Below, one piece after another: positions 44,407-55,800 of a stretch of 64,000 nucleotides of DNA. This stretch comes from Ancylostoma caninum (Eukaryota; Nematoda; Chromadorea; Rhabditida; Ancylostomatidae). Below the pieces are notes generated by a model. That model saw nothing but the letters and a program-made list of their open reading frames with translations, did not search any database and was not told the origin of the DNA. The stretch covers positions 558,001 to 622,000 of the forward strand of contig JBAJFG010000597.1 of assembly GCA_037903475.1 (NCBI GenBank), read 5' to 3'. The position numbers were made by a program, and so were the translations under genes. Every line of letters starts with the position of its first letter. Within the stretch, counting starts at the first letter, position 1.

Positions 44407-45072
44407 GTAAGTTATAATCTGTGTTTATTTGCGGTCGAAAATTGAGGTTTACCAGAAGGCATGTCCGTTCATATAAATATGAAAAACTTCATTGGATGCA
44501 CAAGTCGGATCCCGAACGACGTGAATTGTTACAGTTCCAAACATTACACTGGCTGATTTTTGATGGCATATATCTTTTAACATGAAGGAGAGAAACGTTA
44601 GCACAACACGGACCCTGATGAAGACGCAAACCCGTCTGACATGGGGTGCACATCATTATGGCAATTATTTTTAGTCGTTTCTGATTTTGACCCAGTTTTT
44701 ACTTTTAGCTGTAGGTCTAATTTCCCATTCATTGCGATTTGAAAGATTCTAATTCTGTATGAAGCATTCCAAATAAACGTATGATAATCTTTTCTTTCAC
44801 GTTATGTTTGAGGCTCTGCTGTAAAGTTCCTGTTTACTAAGGGGAAAGCAACAGAATACCGAATAATTAGGCCCAGCCTATCGAAAGCAGACGCCGGACA
44901 ATCAGAGAGTGTTTACCGGGCCATGCTGAGAAATTTATCGGGAGAACTGAAGGGATTTACTAGGTGACTCGTGGAGATTCACTGGGTGACCCGAGGATAG
45001 CGCGGGGGTCGCTTAGTAAGCTCCCTTAGGATCACCCAGAGATGATGCCTTAGCAGCTAACTATCACCTACT

Positions 45073-46406
45073 GGGTGTGGGTCATGATGAGGCAACTCAG
45101 ACATTCGTGCGGGAGTCCCGCCTGACAAAACGGGCTCTTATCATTTGCGGGACAAAATCGGAAGCTCCGGCGGGAGACATGATTTTGGTTTTGTTGCGGG
45201 ATTATCCCGATAATGTTGCGGGATTGCTATTCACACCATATCGCAGACTTATCACCGCTTATCTAAAATGAACCAACCGTGAAGCTAAGATGCGAAATGG
45301 AATAGGGAACAACATATCTTGTGAGATAACACTTGCCATGTCAGAAGTGCGATGAATTACAATAGTAAGGTTCATTCTTTGAACTTTCTCCAGTATCAAG
45401 TGGGTGACCACCTTAGTTATCTATGTATAGTGGCGGCGACATATTTAGCACACACACGAATTTGCACCACAAGATCTTTGCTTATCTTAGTCCAAGGATG
45501 AGCAGTCCAAACTAAGTTCGGGTAGGTGTTGGTAACTTCCTCGAACCAAAGTAGCAGAACTGAAGTAGTGTTACGTTAACTTGAACTGTCAGTCATGAAT
45601 GCTCACACGTAATGAAAATAGTCGCGAAAACTGAAGTCAAAAAAAAACCTAGGCATCATTTACCAGCCACAGTGCCCAACTAAGCATCCGCGACGCGTGA
45701 GGGGTACGGCGCATCAATCCGAGTCCGCGGGAGGTGTAATCGTGATTCTCTTTCCATGTAAATGTTGTGTTACTGCCACCTGCTCATGTGTGGTGTTATT
45801 GTTGTTGTTTGTTACGATGCAATTACTGTTTGCCTGTATATTGTACTGACACATTTCCATTCTGTCAATAAAATGTCTCTCGTACTGTAGCTTATGGATT
45901 GAGACGAATATATGCCCTAAACAGTTATCCAGGTCGTAGTTCAATGGGAAACCTGTTCAAACAAGTAACTGCTTTAATTTCGGGACAAAATCGGGTCTCC
46001 CGCACCGTGATACTGGTATCACTTTCGGGACAAAATCGGGTCTCCAGCACCATGATAATGCTATTAATTTCGGGACAAAATCGGGACTCCCGCGGTGCTT
46101 GCGGGACAAAATCGGGATGTTGCGGGACCGAAAACTCTGATTTTTAGTTGTCTCCCGTTCACCCTCGAGCGGGAGACATCATTTTGTCAGGCGGGACTCC
46201 CGCACGAATGTCTGAGAAAAGTGGGTGGGCAATTTGTCTGCGATTGGTTCATTCGAACCCTCGCCCCGCCCTTCAGAACCCACTGGCACCAATTCGCACG
46301 CGATTTCACCATAGTTGCCCATGCAAATTTGAATGTGAGCCGGGACGAGTCAACGCCGAGGGGCGGGAAGACGCCGACCCATTTTGCCTCATCATGACCC
46401 ACACCC
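45073..46406. mobile_element. 1.33-kb element with terminal inverted repeats
   Basis: The left end GGGTGTGGGTCATGATGAGG returns inverted at 46382-46406. A further inverted match (CAGACATTCGTGCGGGAGTC and beyond) joins 45098-45130 with 46183-46217, leaving about 160 bp of extra sequence inside the right end. The interior repeats GGGACAAAATCGGG at least four times between 45970 and 46125 and again near 45150. No transposase is seen, so it is non-autonomous. The superfamily was not determined. Confidence 0.75.
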
Positions 46407-46445
46407 TCAACTACTAACTACTACATACTAACCTATGGTTTGTAG

Positions 46446-46660
46446 CCGCGGAAAGGATTCTAGCTCAGGCGGTGCGGTTGCGCCACGTGCTTCTCGGAGC
46501 CGCGGGATACACACCATCATATGAGACTACTGTATATAAAGACTCTCTGTTAGTGACTGCAAAGGTTCCAACAATACGAAATAAGTGGCTATTGGGACGG
46601 TTTCTCAAACAAAAAGATTTTGGATTTCAGCTCAACTACCGAAAGCCGATAGAATTGTAA
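46446..46660 (+). CDS. Terminal exon of an unrecognised plus-strand gene (partial)
   Basis: After acceptor GGTTTGTAG an open frame reads AAERILAQAVRLRHVLLGAA and GYTPSYETTVYKDSLLVTAK, ending RKPIEL and stop. A TAATAAA follows directly and may be the polyadenylation signal. It needs an upstream exon ending in phase 1, which I could not fix; the 1.33-kb element lies in the presumed intron. It may belong to the gene at 42-44 kb or be a separate gene. The family is not recognised. Confidence 0.45.
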
Positions 46661-46887
46661 TAAATGAATTCTGAACATCGAAGAATCTTAAAAGACGAAA
46701 CCAGAACAAGTCTTAGCGACGAAATGAATTCGGGACAGCTCAAAAAAAATCGAGTGATATAATCAGCAAATCAAAACAATGAATGAGTACAAACAGAAAC
46801 TTCTGATTCGAATGGGATTACCAATACTCTCTCGGGTTATCCAAACATAGAAAGTGCTCTCTTTTGTTTCGTACAAAAAGATTGCTC

Positions 46888-48475
46888 TTACGTTGTTCCA
46901 TCAATCGTTGCTGGAGAAGGAGAGTTAGAATGTGGTTGGAGAGTTTTGTGAACTGGAGCAGCTGGTGGATAAATCAGCTGTGGTGGATGTTGGTGGCGAG
47001 GGTAGGATGCCGGCACAGCAGGCGGATGTTGTGGCTGCAGAGGGGTAATCAGCGGTAGTGCTCCAGTTCTGAAACCCTTTCTTCCGAATCCGAGTGCGGC
47101 GGCGGCGCCCAAATGATATGGGCGCAGGACGAAAAGCGATGGAATTACGGCGATACCAGTCGCGAACTGAACTATACGTAGTATCCATTCCGCACGAGCC
47201 TCGTCGTCCAGAGTGGTTTCTTTTGTTAGATAGAAGACGGAGAAATGCACTGTAAGAGAGAATCGCTTGATCTTGCGTTTATGAAACCGATTACATTTAT
47301 CGCCTAGCTGGTGAAAATGAGAACAACCTATATGCAAGAGCACTGTCTGCTAGAATAGTTGGAGTTGAGACTCTTGTACAGTTCTGGTCGATCACTTTCG
47401 CATCACATAATACCGCCCATCGGGTCTGCTGCGTTGCACCATCTAAGCGGCACCAAAGGCATCGCCGTTACTAGTGTCTCACTCATGTTTTCCCCCGCTT
47501 TTCTCTGTTTCTCATTTCGCATTTCGAAATGATTAGGTCAGCGCGGCACCATATATGAGAAAAATATCAATGCCAGCACAACATAGCATTAAGCTCCTCT
47601 GCCGTTAAGCTCCGCGTATTTGGTGCAGCGGCCCTTCCCAGAGGGCGGCATTCCGGTTTGCAAAAATGATTGACCGGCACAGTATTTTATAGTTTCTTCG
47701 CGTTAGTACCCATCATACTCGATTATTTTCCAGTGATATTAAGTTTATGGCTGCAATCGATGATTTTTGCATGAAAGCGTTAAATCCGCCATTCCTTTAC
47801 TAAGCTTATGTAGCCGCTAATTCCTCTAGCATATCGGAAGTGTCACATTTTGTTAGATTATAAAGTTCTGTTCAGAAAACTCACGAAGACTGTACCAGCA
47901 AGGTGGTAACGACAGTGACGACGCGGAAATGGCTAATGCAAGCCTGTTCTTCCTCTCTTGCATGAGTGGGTCCTTGTGAGATCTCTTATAAAGTGAGCTG
48001 ACCAACGCAGCCACGGACTGAAATTTGACCACTTCAAAATATGTGTGTAAAACTCCAGTGAGGACGATCCGTTCGCACATGTCGCATCTTTATCTTTGCA
48101 CCAGGGTGATCTATGCCCTCGCACACTACTGATTTGATATTACCCTTTCAATTCCTCATCGATCTTGTGGAGTCCTGCTTCCAATCGGGTCGTTTTTAAA
48201 GATTCTTACGCAAATGAATTTATCATGGAATGTTGCTCTATTCAAGGAAAATTGTTTACTTGATGCAATTCAACAAAACTCACCAATATAGCGAAGATTA
48301 TGAGGACGACACTGGCCAGCAACACGGTGAGACTTATCATAAATTTAGGAAGACCGCGGTATGGGGCATCAATAAAGCTGTGCAGCAGACCTAGTATCAG
48401 AGCCACGAGTTGTATCGTACAAAATCCAACCCTAAATAAGAAATCTGAGCAGGTGCGGAGCATCAAATTTTCCAT
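46888..48475 (-). CDS. Multi-pass membrane protein with Pro-rich tail, 228 aa
   Basis: Three exons on the minus strand: 48475-48284, 48017-47885, 47249-46888. Phases 0 and 1 agree and all splice sites are GT/AG. The start MENLMLRTCSDFLF lies 15 nt after TTTTTTCCAG, a likely trans-splice acceptor. Hydrophobic segments are at about residues 17-34 (FCTIQLVALILGLL), 43-72 (FMISLTVLLASVVLIIFAIL), about 90-115 (weaker, with a PPCWYSLLHFSVFYL end) and about 132-151 (LRIVQFATGIAVIPSLFVL). This suggests a four-pass protein with a short hydrophilic stretch KRSHKDPLMQERKNR between segments. The last 55 or so residues are rich in Pro, His and Gln (QPQHPPAVPASYPRHQHPPQ). I do not recognise a family. A nematode-specific tetraspan-like protein is the best description. 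Confidence 0.72.
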
Positions 48476-48708
48476 GGGTACTTATACCTCCTGGAAAAAA
48501 TCTCTCCAACCTTTCTTTAGACGTGAAATAATTCTATACGCAAGATAAATGTTCGAGTGAGCAGTTAGTCATATATTCAAAGAGGGTGCACCTGTGGATT
48601 GATCAAGACTGAGGTGAAGTGGTGCTTCTTATAACGTGATAGTTTGCCTGTTGTTTCCTCTTCCTTTGTCTCTACCAAACGATCTACTTAAGGTATGTTA
48701 TGTAACTA

Positions 48709-49956
48709 TTAGGTTGTCCCACAATAAATGGCCGCCATCTAGTAATGAATTTCATAAATCCATTATTTCAGAAGCTAGATAGACAAACTTTGGAATATTA
48801 TAAAGAGCAAGATCTGCTCTATCCGTATACTACAAAGGATTCCTCAATTGCCCTTTCTGTAATTTCTGTGGACGAAATTGTATGATGGAGCAAAAGCAAT
48901 GGTTTTTGTGCTCTCCCAAGCTTTAGACTATTCTCTCGACCTAATGGGATAAAAGCCAGATTTGATGTTAGCTTTGCATTTGGCCAGGTAGTTGTGTTGT
49001 AAGCGCGCAGAAGCTGTGACTAGAGAAACACTTCCAGAATGATACGAGTTCTCAAATTTGACCAGGTGATGGTCACGAAACTTGTCAGGAACGAAAGCAT
49101 AGTTCTGGAGGCGAGGCGGGAATTCTGAAACAGTCCGTAAAAATTTTAGCAGCTATGTTGGTCGCAACTATGTAAATCACTGGTCGCCCTTCCCTCTTGG
49201 CAGCCAAATGTGGCAAAAAATGGGCAAAGTGGATTTTGAACAAAAGCATTGCTGGTCAGTGCTTAACTTGCGACACCATTTACTTTAATCCCTCCAATAA
49301 ACATTTTTCAGAAAAGTAGGCCATTTTCAGTTATGAGTAGACATTGCTTATTAAAATGGACTCTTGTCTTTTTTGCATCATTGAGGGTGATCTGGATATA
49401 TTCAACGAACTTTGACATCTCAGAAAATTTTCTGGGAGATGAAATGCTCGTCGAGGTGATCGACAGTAGCTAGACCAGGCCACGAGTAGAATTTACTAAA
49501 TGCTTCGCCTGTTACCATTTTGGGTTTGGCTTCGAGATTCGGTTGAAAATGGCTCAGTTCTGAGCCGAAGAAGTGCATGTCCACTGGCTGGGCGGGCAAA
49601 TCCACACAGGTCCACATCCTACCAAGAAAAATCTCACTGAGTGAAACGTTAGATCTCTCCTTATCGTATTGTATCTCTCCTTGTCGTATTGTGTTGGCCG
49701 GGCCTTTGCCTGATAAGTATCTTTTCGAGCTTGCGGTGAATCCAGTAATCCAGTTTTTGGCTAGAAAATTTATGCGAATCAATGTGACTGAAAATTGACC
49801 TTTCGTACTTCGTTGAATCCTGCAATTTCGGCTTTCTTCCTTACATAAGTTTTACTGTACTGCTAAAATGTTCAAGGGAAAATCTCAAGTTTGAGCTGAC
49901 TTACGCACCTTGGAATGCGCACCTCCAAAATGGCCATTATTTATGGGGCAACCTAA
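48709..49956. mobile_element. Mariner-like element without readable transposase
   Basis: The left end TTAGGTTGTCCCACAATAAA follows TA. The right end, inverted, reads TTAGGTTGCCCCATAAATAA with TA two bases outside. The size of 1.25 kb fits mariner. A minus-strand frame of 120 codons (49420-49782) exists, but I cannot see the DDE motifs in it. It is a decayed or non-autonomous copy. Confidence 0.65.
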
Positions 49957-50410
49957 TGTATTACGAACTGTTGTCTGAGAAGGTTCGATATGGGTAGACA
50001 AAGATGTAGTCGCGCAGACGAGACAAAAAGTTCCGGAGGGCTATGAGCCAGTCTAGCAGTAAATTCTTGGGCGTTCAAGATGATTAGCTTAAATGCACCT
50101 CATGCGGATTGTTTCTTTACGAGAAGTGCACCGATGGGAAAAATCTGGTCCCAGAAATGAATACGAAGTCTTTCCGAACGATTGCTTTGTATGCATTTTT
50201 GATATTTTTCGTGTGCCGCCTTTTTACAGACTTATTATAAATGCTTCAATGATTCTCGGCACCCTGCAAAAAGCTGCGCTTGTATTAGTTTCTTCTTGAA
50301 TTCCTGTATTCTTGCTATCAGATGTTCTAGTCCCGCTGATGCTTGATTGGCTCAATTCGACAATTCTGCACTTGTTTGTTTTTTCCTCTCAATTCATACA
50401 TCCATTATGC

Positions 50411-50869
50411 TCAACTTATTTTTATGAGTAAAAAAACAAACCATAAATCCTGTTTCTCATCGCATCTGTGTGGTTGAAGTAACGACATGACCAGAAGCAA
50501 AGCGAATCCAATGGATCCCATCAGAATATACAGCTGAGATGTCATAATAAGCGAACCATATAAGTTGCCGATAAAGAAGCTTCTTTAAAAAAATGTGCGT
50601 CATTGAACACTTTGTATGTGGTATTTCCAGGATGTGATGAAATCTGTGAAATGCAACCCACATGTCGCCATATGTAGTGCCTATTGGAGGCACACCGGCC
50701 ACAGAATTTACAACACTCCACAACTTCGTAATGGTGGATCCCGAAAGAGGTACCATAAGCACTGTCACATAAGCCTTAGTGAAATCGTTGTTGTCTACAT
50801 AGTAGTTAACAAACCAGAAAAATAGAACCATAAGCAGCTCGACGCCACAAAATATGATACCGGGAAAAT
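50411..50869 (-). CDS. 3' end of a multi-pass membrane protein gene (partial)
   Basis: Two minus-strand exons, 50869-50662 and 50582-50411, join in phase 2 (donor AT|GTGGGT, acceptor TTTTTAAAG) and end in a stop. The first encodes FPGIIFCGVELLMVLFFWFV and later TKAYVTVLMVPLSG. The second encodes SFFIGNLYGSLIMTSQLYIL and GFALLLVMSLLQPHRC, then a short charged end. At least two clear membrane segments are seen. Reading straight through the 79-nt intron gives a longer open frame but loses the hydrophobic C-terminal segment, so splicing is preferred. Upstream exons (phase 1) were not located. It may be a relative of the 228-aa gene downstream, but I cannot show homology. Confidence 0.55.
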
Positions 50870-51450
50870 CTACAAAAAAACTCTATACCGAATTGTGATC
50901 CGCATTTCGACAGAAACATGACCTTTTGTAACTGTTTCTGTTTTCAAGTAGGTGTCGTGACCCAATTCATGCTGATTTTGGGCTAGCTAACCAAGGGAGC
51001 TGACATCCAGCAATGGTCGCAGCGCTGATCTAATGCACATGGGACATACCAGAGTGCAGGAAGTGCTCCACTTTGCGAAGACCTGACGTGCATGTCACTG
51101 TGTCTTCAAATACGCAAAATAGCGATATGGAAGTCATAGTAAGATCAGAGTTGCACGTATGCTGAAAAATGAGAAAAGTTAATATGAAAAAAAAAAACCT
51201 GAACAACAATTTGAACGTTGCAATTCACTTCGATGCAATGAACGGAAGTCTATCGGCGACAGTAATGTCTGTTCTTCAGCACTTTAATCTCTTCTGTTAT
51301 GCTGTTTATTTATTTATTTATTACAAGAGTATACTCATGTGAACAGATGTAGAACCAGACATGCGCACGGAACACCATTATTAGAATGTTCGGGATATAA
51401 TTGGGAGAATTGGAATAAAGGAAAGTGGTGATGGAACTTTGCGAATTATC

Positions 51451-51756
51451 TCACGTAGACAAGTACCGGTTAATCATGTTCCTGAATGAATGAACGCTGA
51501 CTGGTATCCTTTGCTTTCTACTTAACTTAGCATACTCCGAACCTGCTCTGTTGGAAAAGAAATTAAATCTTAGATTACTTCTGGCTCTAGAAATGGCTGG
51601 TTTGTTGTTATTTTCTCTGGTTATGGATTTCCGCATAACACAGAAGGAGTTTGGTTCCAGACCACATCTCCCGTAAATCACTTTTTTGAACATGATGAGG
51701 TTAAACTTTTTTCTCCTTATAGTGAGAGTTCCACTGAAAATTTGCCATTCCTGCAC
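51451..51756 (-). pseudogene. C-terminal fragment of a non-LTR retrotransposon polyprotein
   Basis: The minus-strand frame has LTIRRKKFNLIMFKKVIYGR, a run with SRARSNLRFNFFSNRAGSEY, and a final HSFRNMINRYL. This follows the pattern commonly found after the reverse transcriptase of jockey/CR1-type elements (an RR..L.MFKKI.YG start, a FF.NRA..YW..LP-like middle and an F...L end). The upstream polymerase is missing. It is a dead fragment. Confidence 0.55.
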
Positions 51757-51791
51757 ATAGAATTTGGAATTCGAATGTTGAAATGAATTTT

Positions 51792-52007
51792 GTATTGTTT
51801 TATGTTCAACTGCACGCGAGATTAGTAGTCAGTTTATTTAAACGGCCAACGTTTCGGAGCTATCTCCTTCTTCAGGGCCTCGTGACACGGCACTGATGGT
51901 GGGTAGCGCCGTGTCACGAGGCCCTGAAGAAGGAGATAGCTCCGAAACGCTGGCCGTTTAAATAAACTGACTACTAATCTCGCGTGCAGTTGAACATAAA
52001 ACAATAC
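51792..52007. repeat. Near-perfect 100-bp inverted repeat (16-nt loop)
   Basis: Arms 51792-51891 and 51908-52007 are complements with one mismatch (CCAACG against CCAGCG). The loop is 16 nt. The arm contains GGAGCTATCTCCTTCTTCAG. GGAATTC occurs near both outer ends. This is a snapback MITE and would fold into a long hairpin if transcribed. Confidence 0.93.
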
Positions 52008-52220
52008 GGAATTCAAGTCATGCCGAGATTCATAAACAGCCGATCCTGGAAGAAATGAATTTTGAAATTGAGGAGAAAAAGTTGAAGTGAATTCTGAAAT
52101 TGGAGAGAAAAAAATGCTGTTGAAGGTTTGTCAGAGAAGAAGACATTGCGGAGGTATGTTATTCATTTTGAGTTTCATTAACGTCGTTGCTCATACATTT
52201 TTCGCTTTTTTTATTGCACC

Positions 52221-52496
52221 GTGGGTCAATTAAAAGCAGCACTCGCTCTAATGTTCGTGTTTGAGATTTTGCTTGACTTCGGGGTTTTGAGGCACATAAA
52301 ACTCAAACCCAACACTGAAACAGCGCAAAACAAGGAGTGCGCCAAGTCGGGATGCCGCCATCCGTGTGTCTTTTCGCGCTCACCTTACAGTGAGCCTTGT
52401 TACACAGGCGCGACTTGTGAATGTCACGGGCCACTGTTGGCTGGCGCGTTGTCGCTTCGCCGTGTGAAAAAAAATACTCACAAAAGTTGCAAGTAG
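52221..52496 (+). other. Candidate small secreted Cys-rich open frame
   Basis: The frame of 91 codons starts MGQLKAALALMFVFEILLDF, a signal-like hydrophobic stretch. It continues with six closely spaced cysteines in CAKSGCRHPC and CYTGATCECHG, and one near the end. No splice sites were needed. It sits between repeat fragments, and the cysteine pattern is not one I can assign. It could be chance. Confidence 0.28.
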
Positions 52497-52610
52497 TTGA
52501 TAATCGTGGACGGAATAATGGTAAGAAATCTACTATCAAATAGGAACTGAGAGAATATCATATGGTGCCTACTGTTAGTAATCCATATACTCATTATGTC
52601 GGTTTAGAAA

Positions 52611-52830
52611 TAGTCCCCTCATCACCTTGATCACCTTGACTCTCGGGTATACCGAGCGGGCGCCATCAATCCTTCCATTTGTCCCTCTCGCGAGCCAGAG
52701 TGGTCCAGTGGATTCTGTCCGTTCGAGGGACACGGAGAGCATCGTATCTATCCTTGAAGGACTTCGTGAAGAAGTCTGACCATCGGGTCGGTGGTCTTCC
52801 TGTCGTGCCTTTTCATATGGTTTCAACAGG
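52611..52830 (-). pseudogene. 3' end of an RTE-type retrotransposon
   Basis: Reading on the minus strand gives GRPPTRWSDFFTKSFKDRYD and HWTTLARERDKWKD followed by a stop and WRPLG. This is the typical C-terminus of RTE proteins, with one Trp codon changed to TGA. It is followed by short GGTGATCAA-like tandem repeats, as RTE elements end in. It is inactive. Confidence 0.8.
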
Positions 52831-52860
52831 CTTGGTTTGTACTTACTTAATAAAGCACTA

Positions 52861-55800
52861 GTCAAATATACACTCACTATTGCCGCCGCATGTGACTATC
52901 ACATCCCCCTTGATCAAAGTGAACCTGTTCGAACAAGTTTACCTCTACAAAAGTTTCGAGCAAAACTGATGCCAAAAAATCATTTTGGTAACGAAAAAAA
53001 CAAGCTTTGAGAGCATCTATATTCATTACCAGATGGCATTACTCGCTTTGCTTTTTTCACCGACTCCTAAGCGAAAAAGTAGGCGAAGTCACTACTGATG
53101 ATAATTTGAATCAAACAGAAAGTGGCATGAATTCTTCAGTAGAAGAAATATGTTTGTCCTTCTTATAACTACGTATGAAAATAGTTATTTTAACTGCATT
53201 CATTATTCAATTTCATCTTCGAATTCTTGCCAATGTCTTTCGTGTTACTATTACAACCATGATGTTTGCAAACAAAGTATAGTCAATTAACTGATTCTGT
53301 CTGAACGGGTCAAACGAGAGACACTGTTTTCCCTGTGGCACTGCTTCAGCGCATAGCAACTTTGGCAGACAGTTAGTTAATACCTGAAAGGGTGACCCAT
53401 CCTCAGATATGCAGATTATCTATGCTATTCACAAATTTATACACAAATCCGCATGGATAATGTTTTTTTTTTGCCCTTTTCTGGTATGACTTCAAAAAAT
53501 ACGCTTAAACCTCCACACTGTATCACTACCAACCAGCACATAAATGAACAAATTGAAATAAAACACGTTGATGGAAAAGCAGATAGAAGCAGGAAATTCC
53601 AGCATGCCCTTAAAATACTGATGTAGAAGCGTCACTTCTTCTACTAGTGCGCGTATTTATCCACAAAGAGATCTAATGTACATAGAATTGGAGCATATAG
53701 TTTGACTGCAATTTCTTTTCTCCTGTGTGAGCATTCTAAGTGGATTTACGGCAATGCCCACAGTGACTTCATTTCCAATTCTAGAAAAAAAATGTTTGCA
53801 GCTTCCTTGATATTGGTCCTCTTCCTGACCACCACTCTTATGTAGCATTTGCCGCCTCTGAACCAACAAGTAACCTGTGTTATTGTACCCAGTGCAAATT
53901 CACTGCAGAGTGCATCGTCGATCATACGGGTAAAAGAAGAGAATCAGAGACAGTCACATCTCTGATATATGTGCTCCAATAACTGAGCCCGAACAACGCA
54001 ATACGTAAGAAAGAAAACCTGTCGGCACCTTCTCCTTCCTACCACCATTCTCCCTTTTTTTTGCTGCTCAAGCTTTTGCTTCTTTAACAGCAACTGAGGG
54101 AAGGGAAGCAGCAAGTGTGGAGGAGATACTGGTGAGCTTTCATTGTTCGGGCTACGTTTCGACTTGGCAGTTGTCAAACATGCAGAGGACGCAGAGAGCT
54201 CTTCACTTGACATAGTTGCAAAAGGATCACAGCAGACGATCAGAAAGAGACCATCAATAGACCAGAATGACCCCAGCAGTTTTGCAGACCACAAGCTTAG
54301 GGAAGAGTGAATCTAGGGATGCCCGCATTATGTACGGAAACTATTTTGTTTTCTGGAATAAACTACGGGTCGATCCTTCTAAATACAATTATTTAATGTA
54401 TGTATTATATATTCTGCTCTGATTTGCCATCTCTTTCCATCTTCTTGTTTCACTGGGTCTTCATACTAGTTGACAATTGAACGCTTTCAGATTGAGATTA
54501 AATCATTTGAGTTAGGTTAACTCTACTAAAGCGAATTTGGAAACAAATGAATCCTAATTCCGTTCAACCTCTCAATAGCTTGTCCATGCCTGGAAATGTT
54601 CAAAACACATAGTAAAATAAGATGAACACAAAACGTCACTGACGACGGCTCTGAAGGAGCTCGAGGTGCGAAAACTTCGCCATCGTGACGAAGCTCCGAA
54701 CTGAGAGCAGAAGCAGGTGGAGCGGTGGAGCAATCAGCGCCGACCGAAGGTCATGGCTTCGGTAAAAAAATTCTTTACTAGAGCAGGTGTAAATCTTCAC
54801 GTCATTTTCCAGGCGAGTGTGTTCGACTTCAAATATGTCATGATTAAAGAGAACTTCGATAGCTCAGGTTTGCCTTCGATATTGCATACATACCAGCCCT
54901 CAGTAATCCAGGCCAAGACGCTGAAGATGTGGAAAAACCGATAAGAACAAATATTTACTGACCATGAAAACACGAAATGCAACAAAAGGAAAAATCTACA
55001 AACGTCTTCACATGCATTGCTCTACTAAAATGTACAATAGGCGAAAAATGGACTGTACAGAGGATGAGTATCAAGCGGAGCTGGTCTGCTGCATTTGAAG
55101 AAGCATTTTCGCCACCGGAGCCTGAACAACAACTCTGATCTTTTGAAATTATTCCCTTTAACTACTTTTTCAACGGTCGTCTCATTTTCCTTCAAATTTG
55201 TAAAGTGTTTGAAGAAAATTGATTTCATTCTATTTTTCGTTGATGCTTATTCCTGCCCTAACAACATGTTTGAACCTTCAGGGCCTGGATGTCTCATTGA
55301 TTTAACTTATGGTAAACCCGTTGACTTACCCAAATTTGTCATTTATGTACATGTCACCCTTCAACGTTTTCGCTGCACTACGTCTGTACCCAGGTGCTAC
55401 TATTGTAACCACAGCCGTGGAAACAAAATTACTCATCCTCCCAATGATACATCTATGTTCAGAGCTAGGGTGAATTAATGGTATAACCAAGCGTAACCAA
55501 ACTAGCAAACAATCTTTCACTTCTTGGGTTCTTAGCATCACATAATCTATACGACGACCAGTCACGCTAACCATCATTGGTTTGCTTGGTTATCCTTTCA
55601 TGAATGATCGCCCAAAGAATTTGGTCAACGTTTCTGTTAGCTGAATATATCTTCTACTAAAAATTCACCATAAGTGCAGCAAATATATAGTTAATTGGGT
55701 TTTTCTTACATATTGAGGATGCAGATCTATCAATACGTATCTCTGATTATTCTTTTTGCTCTCTTAAACGCAGAAAACCGCAAAAAACCTATCCTTCACG

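Noticed and set aside
50457..50831. Single-exon 124-aa protein
   Set aside because: The second half has no membrane character in that frame, while splicing out 79 nt restores a strong helix and a matching phase.
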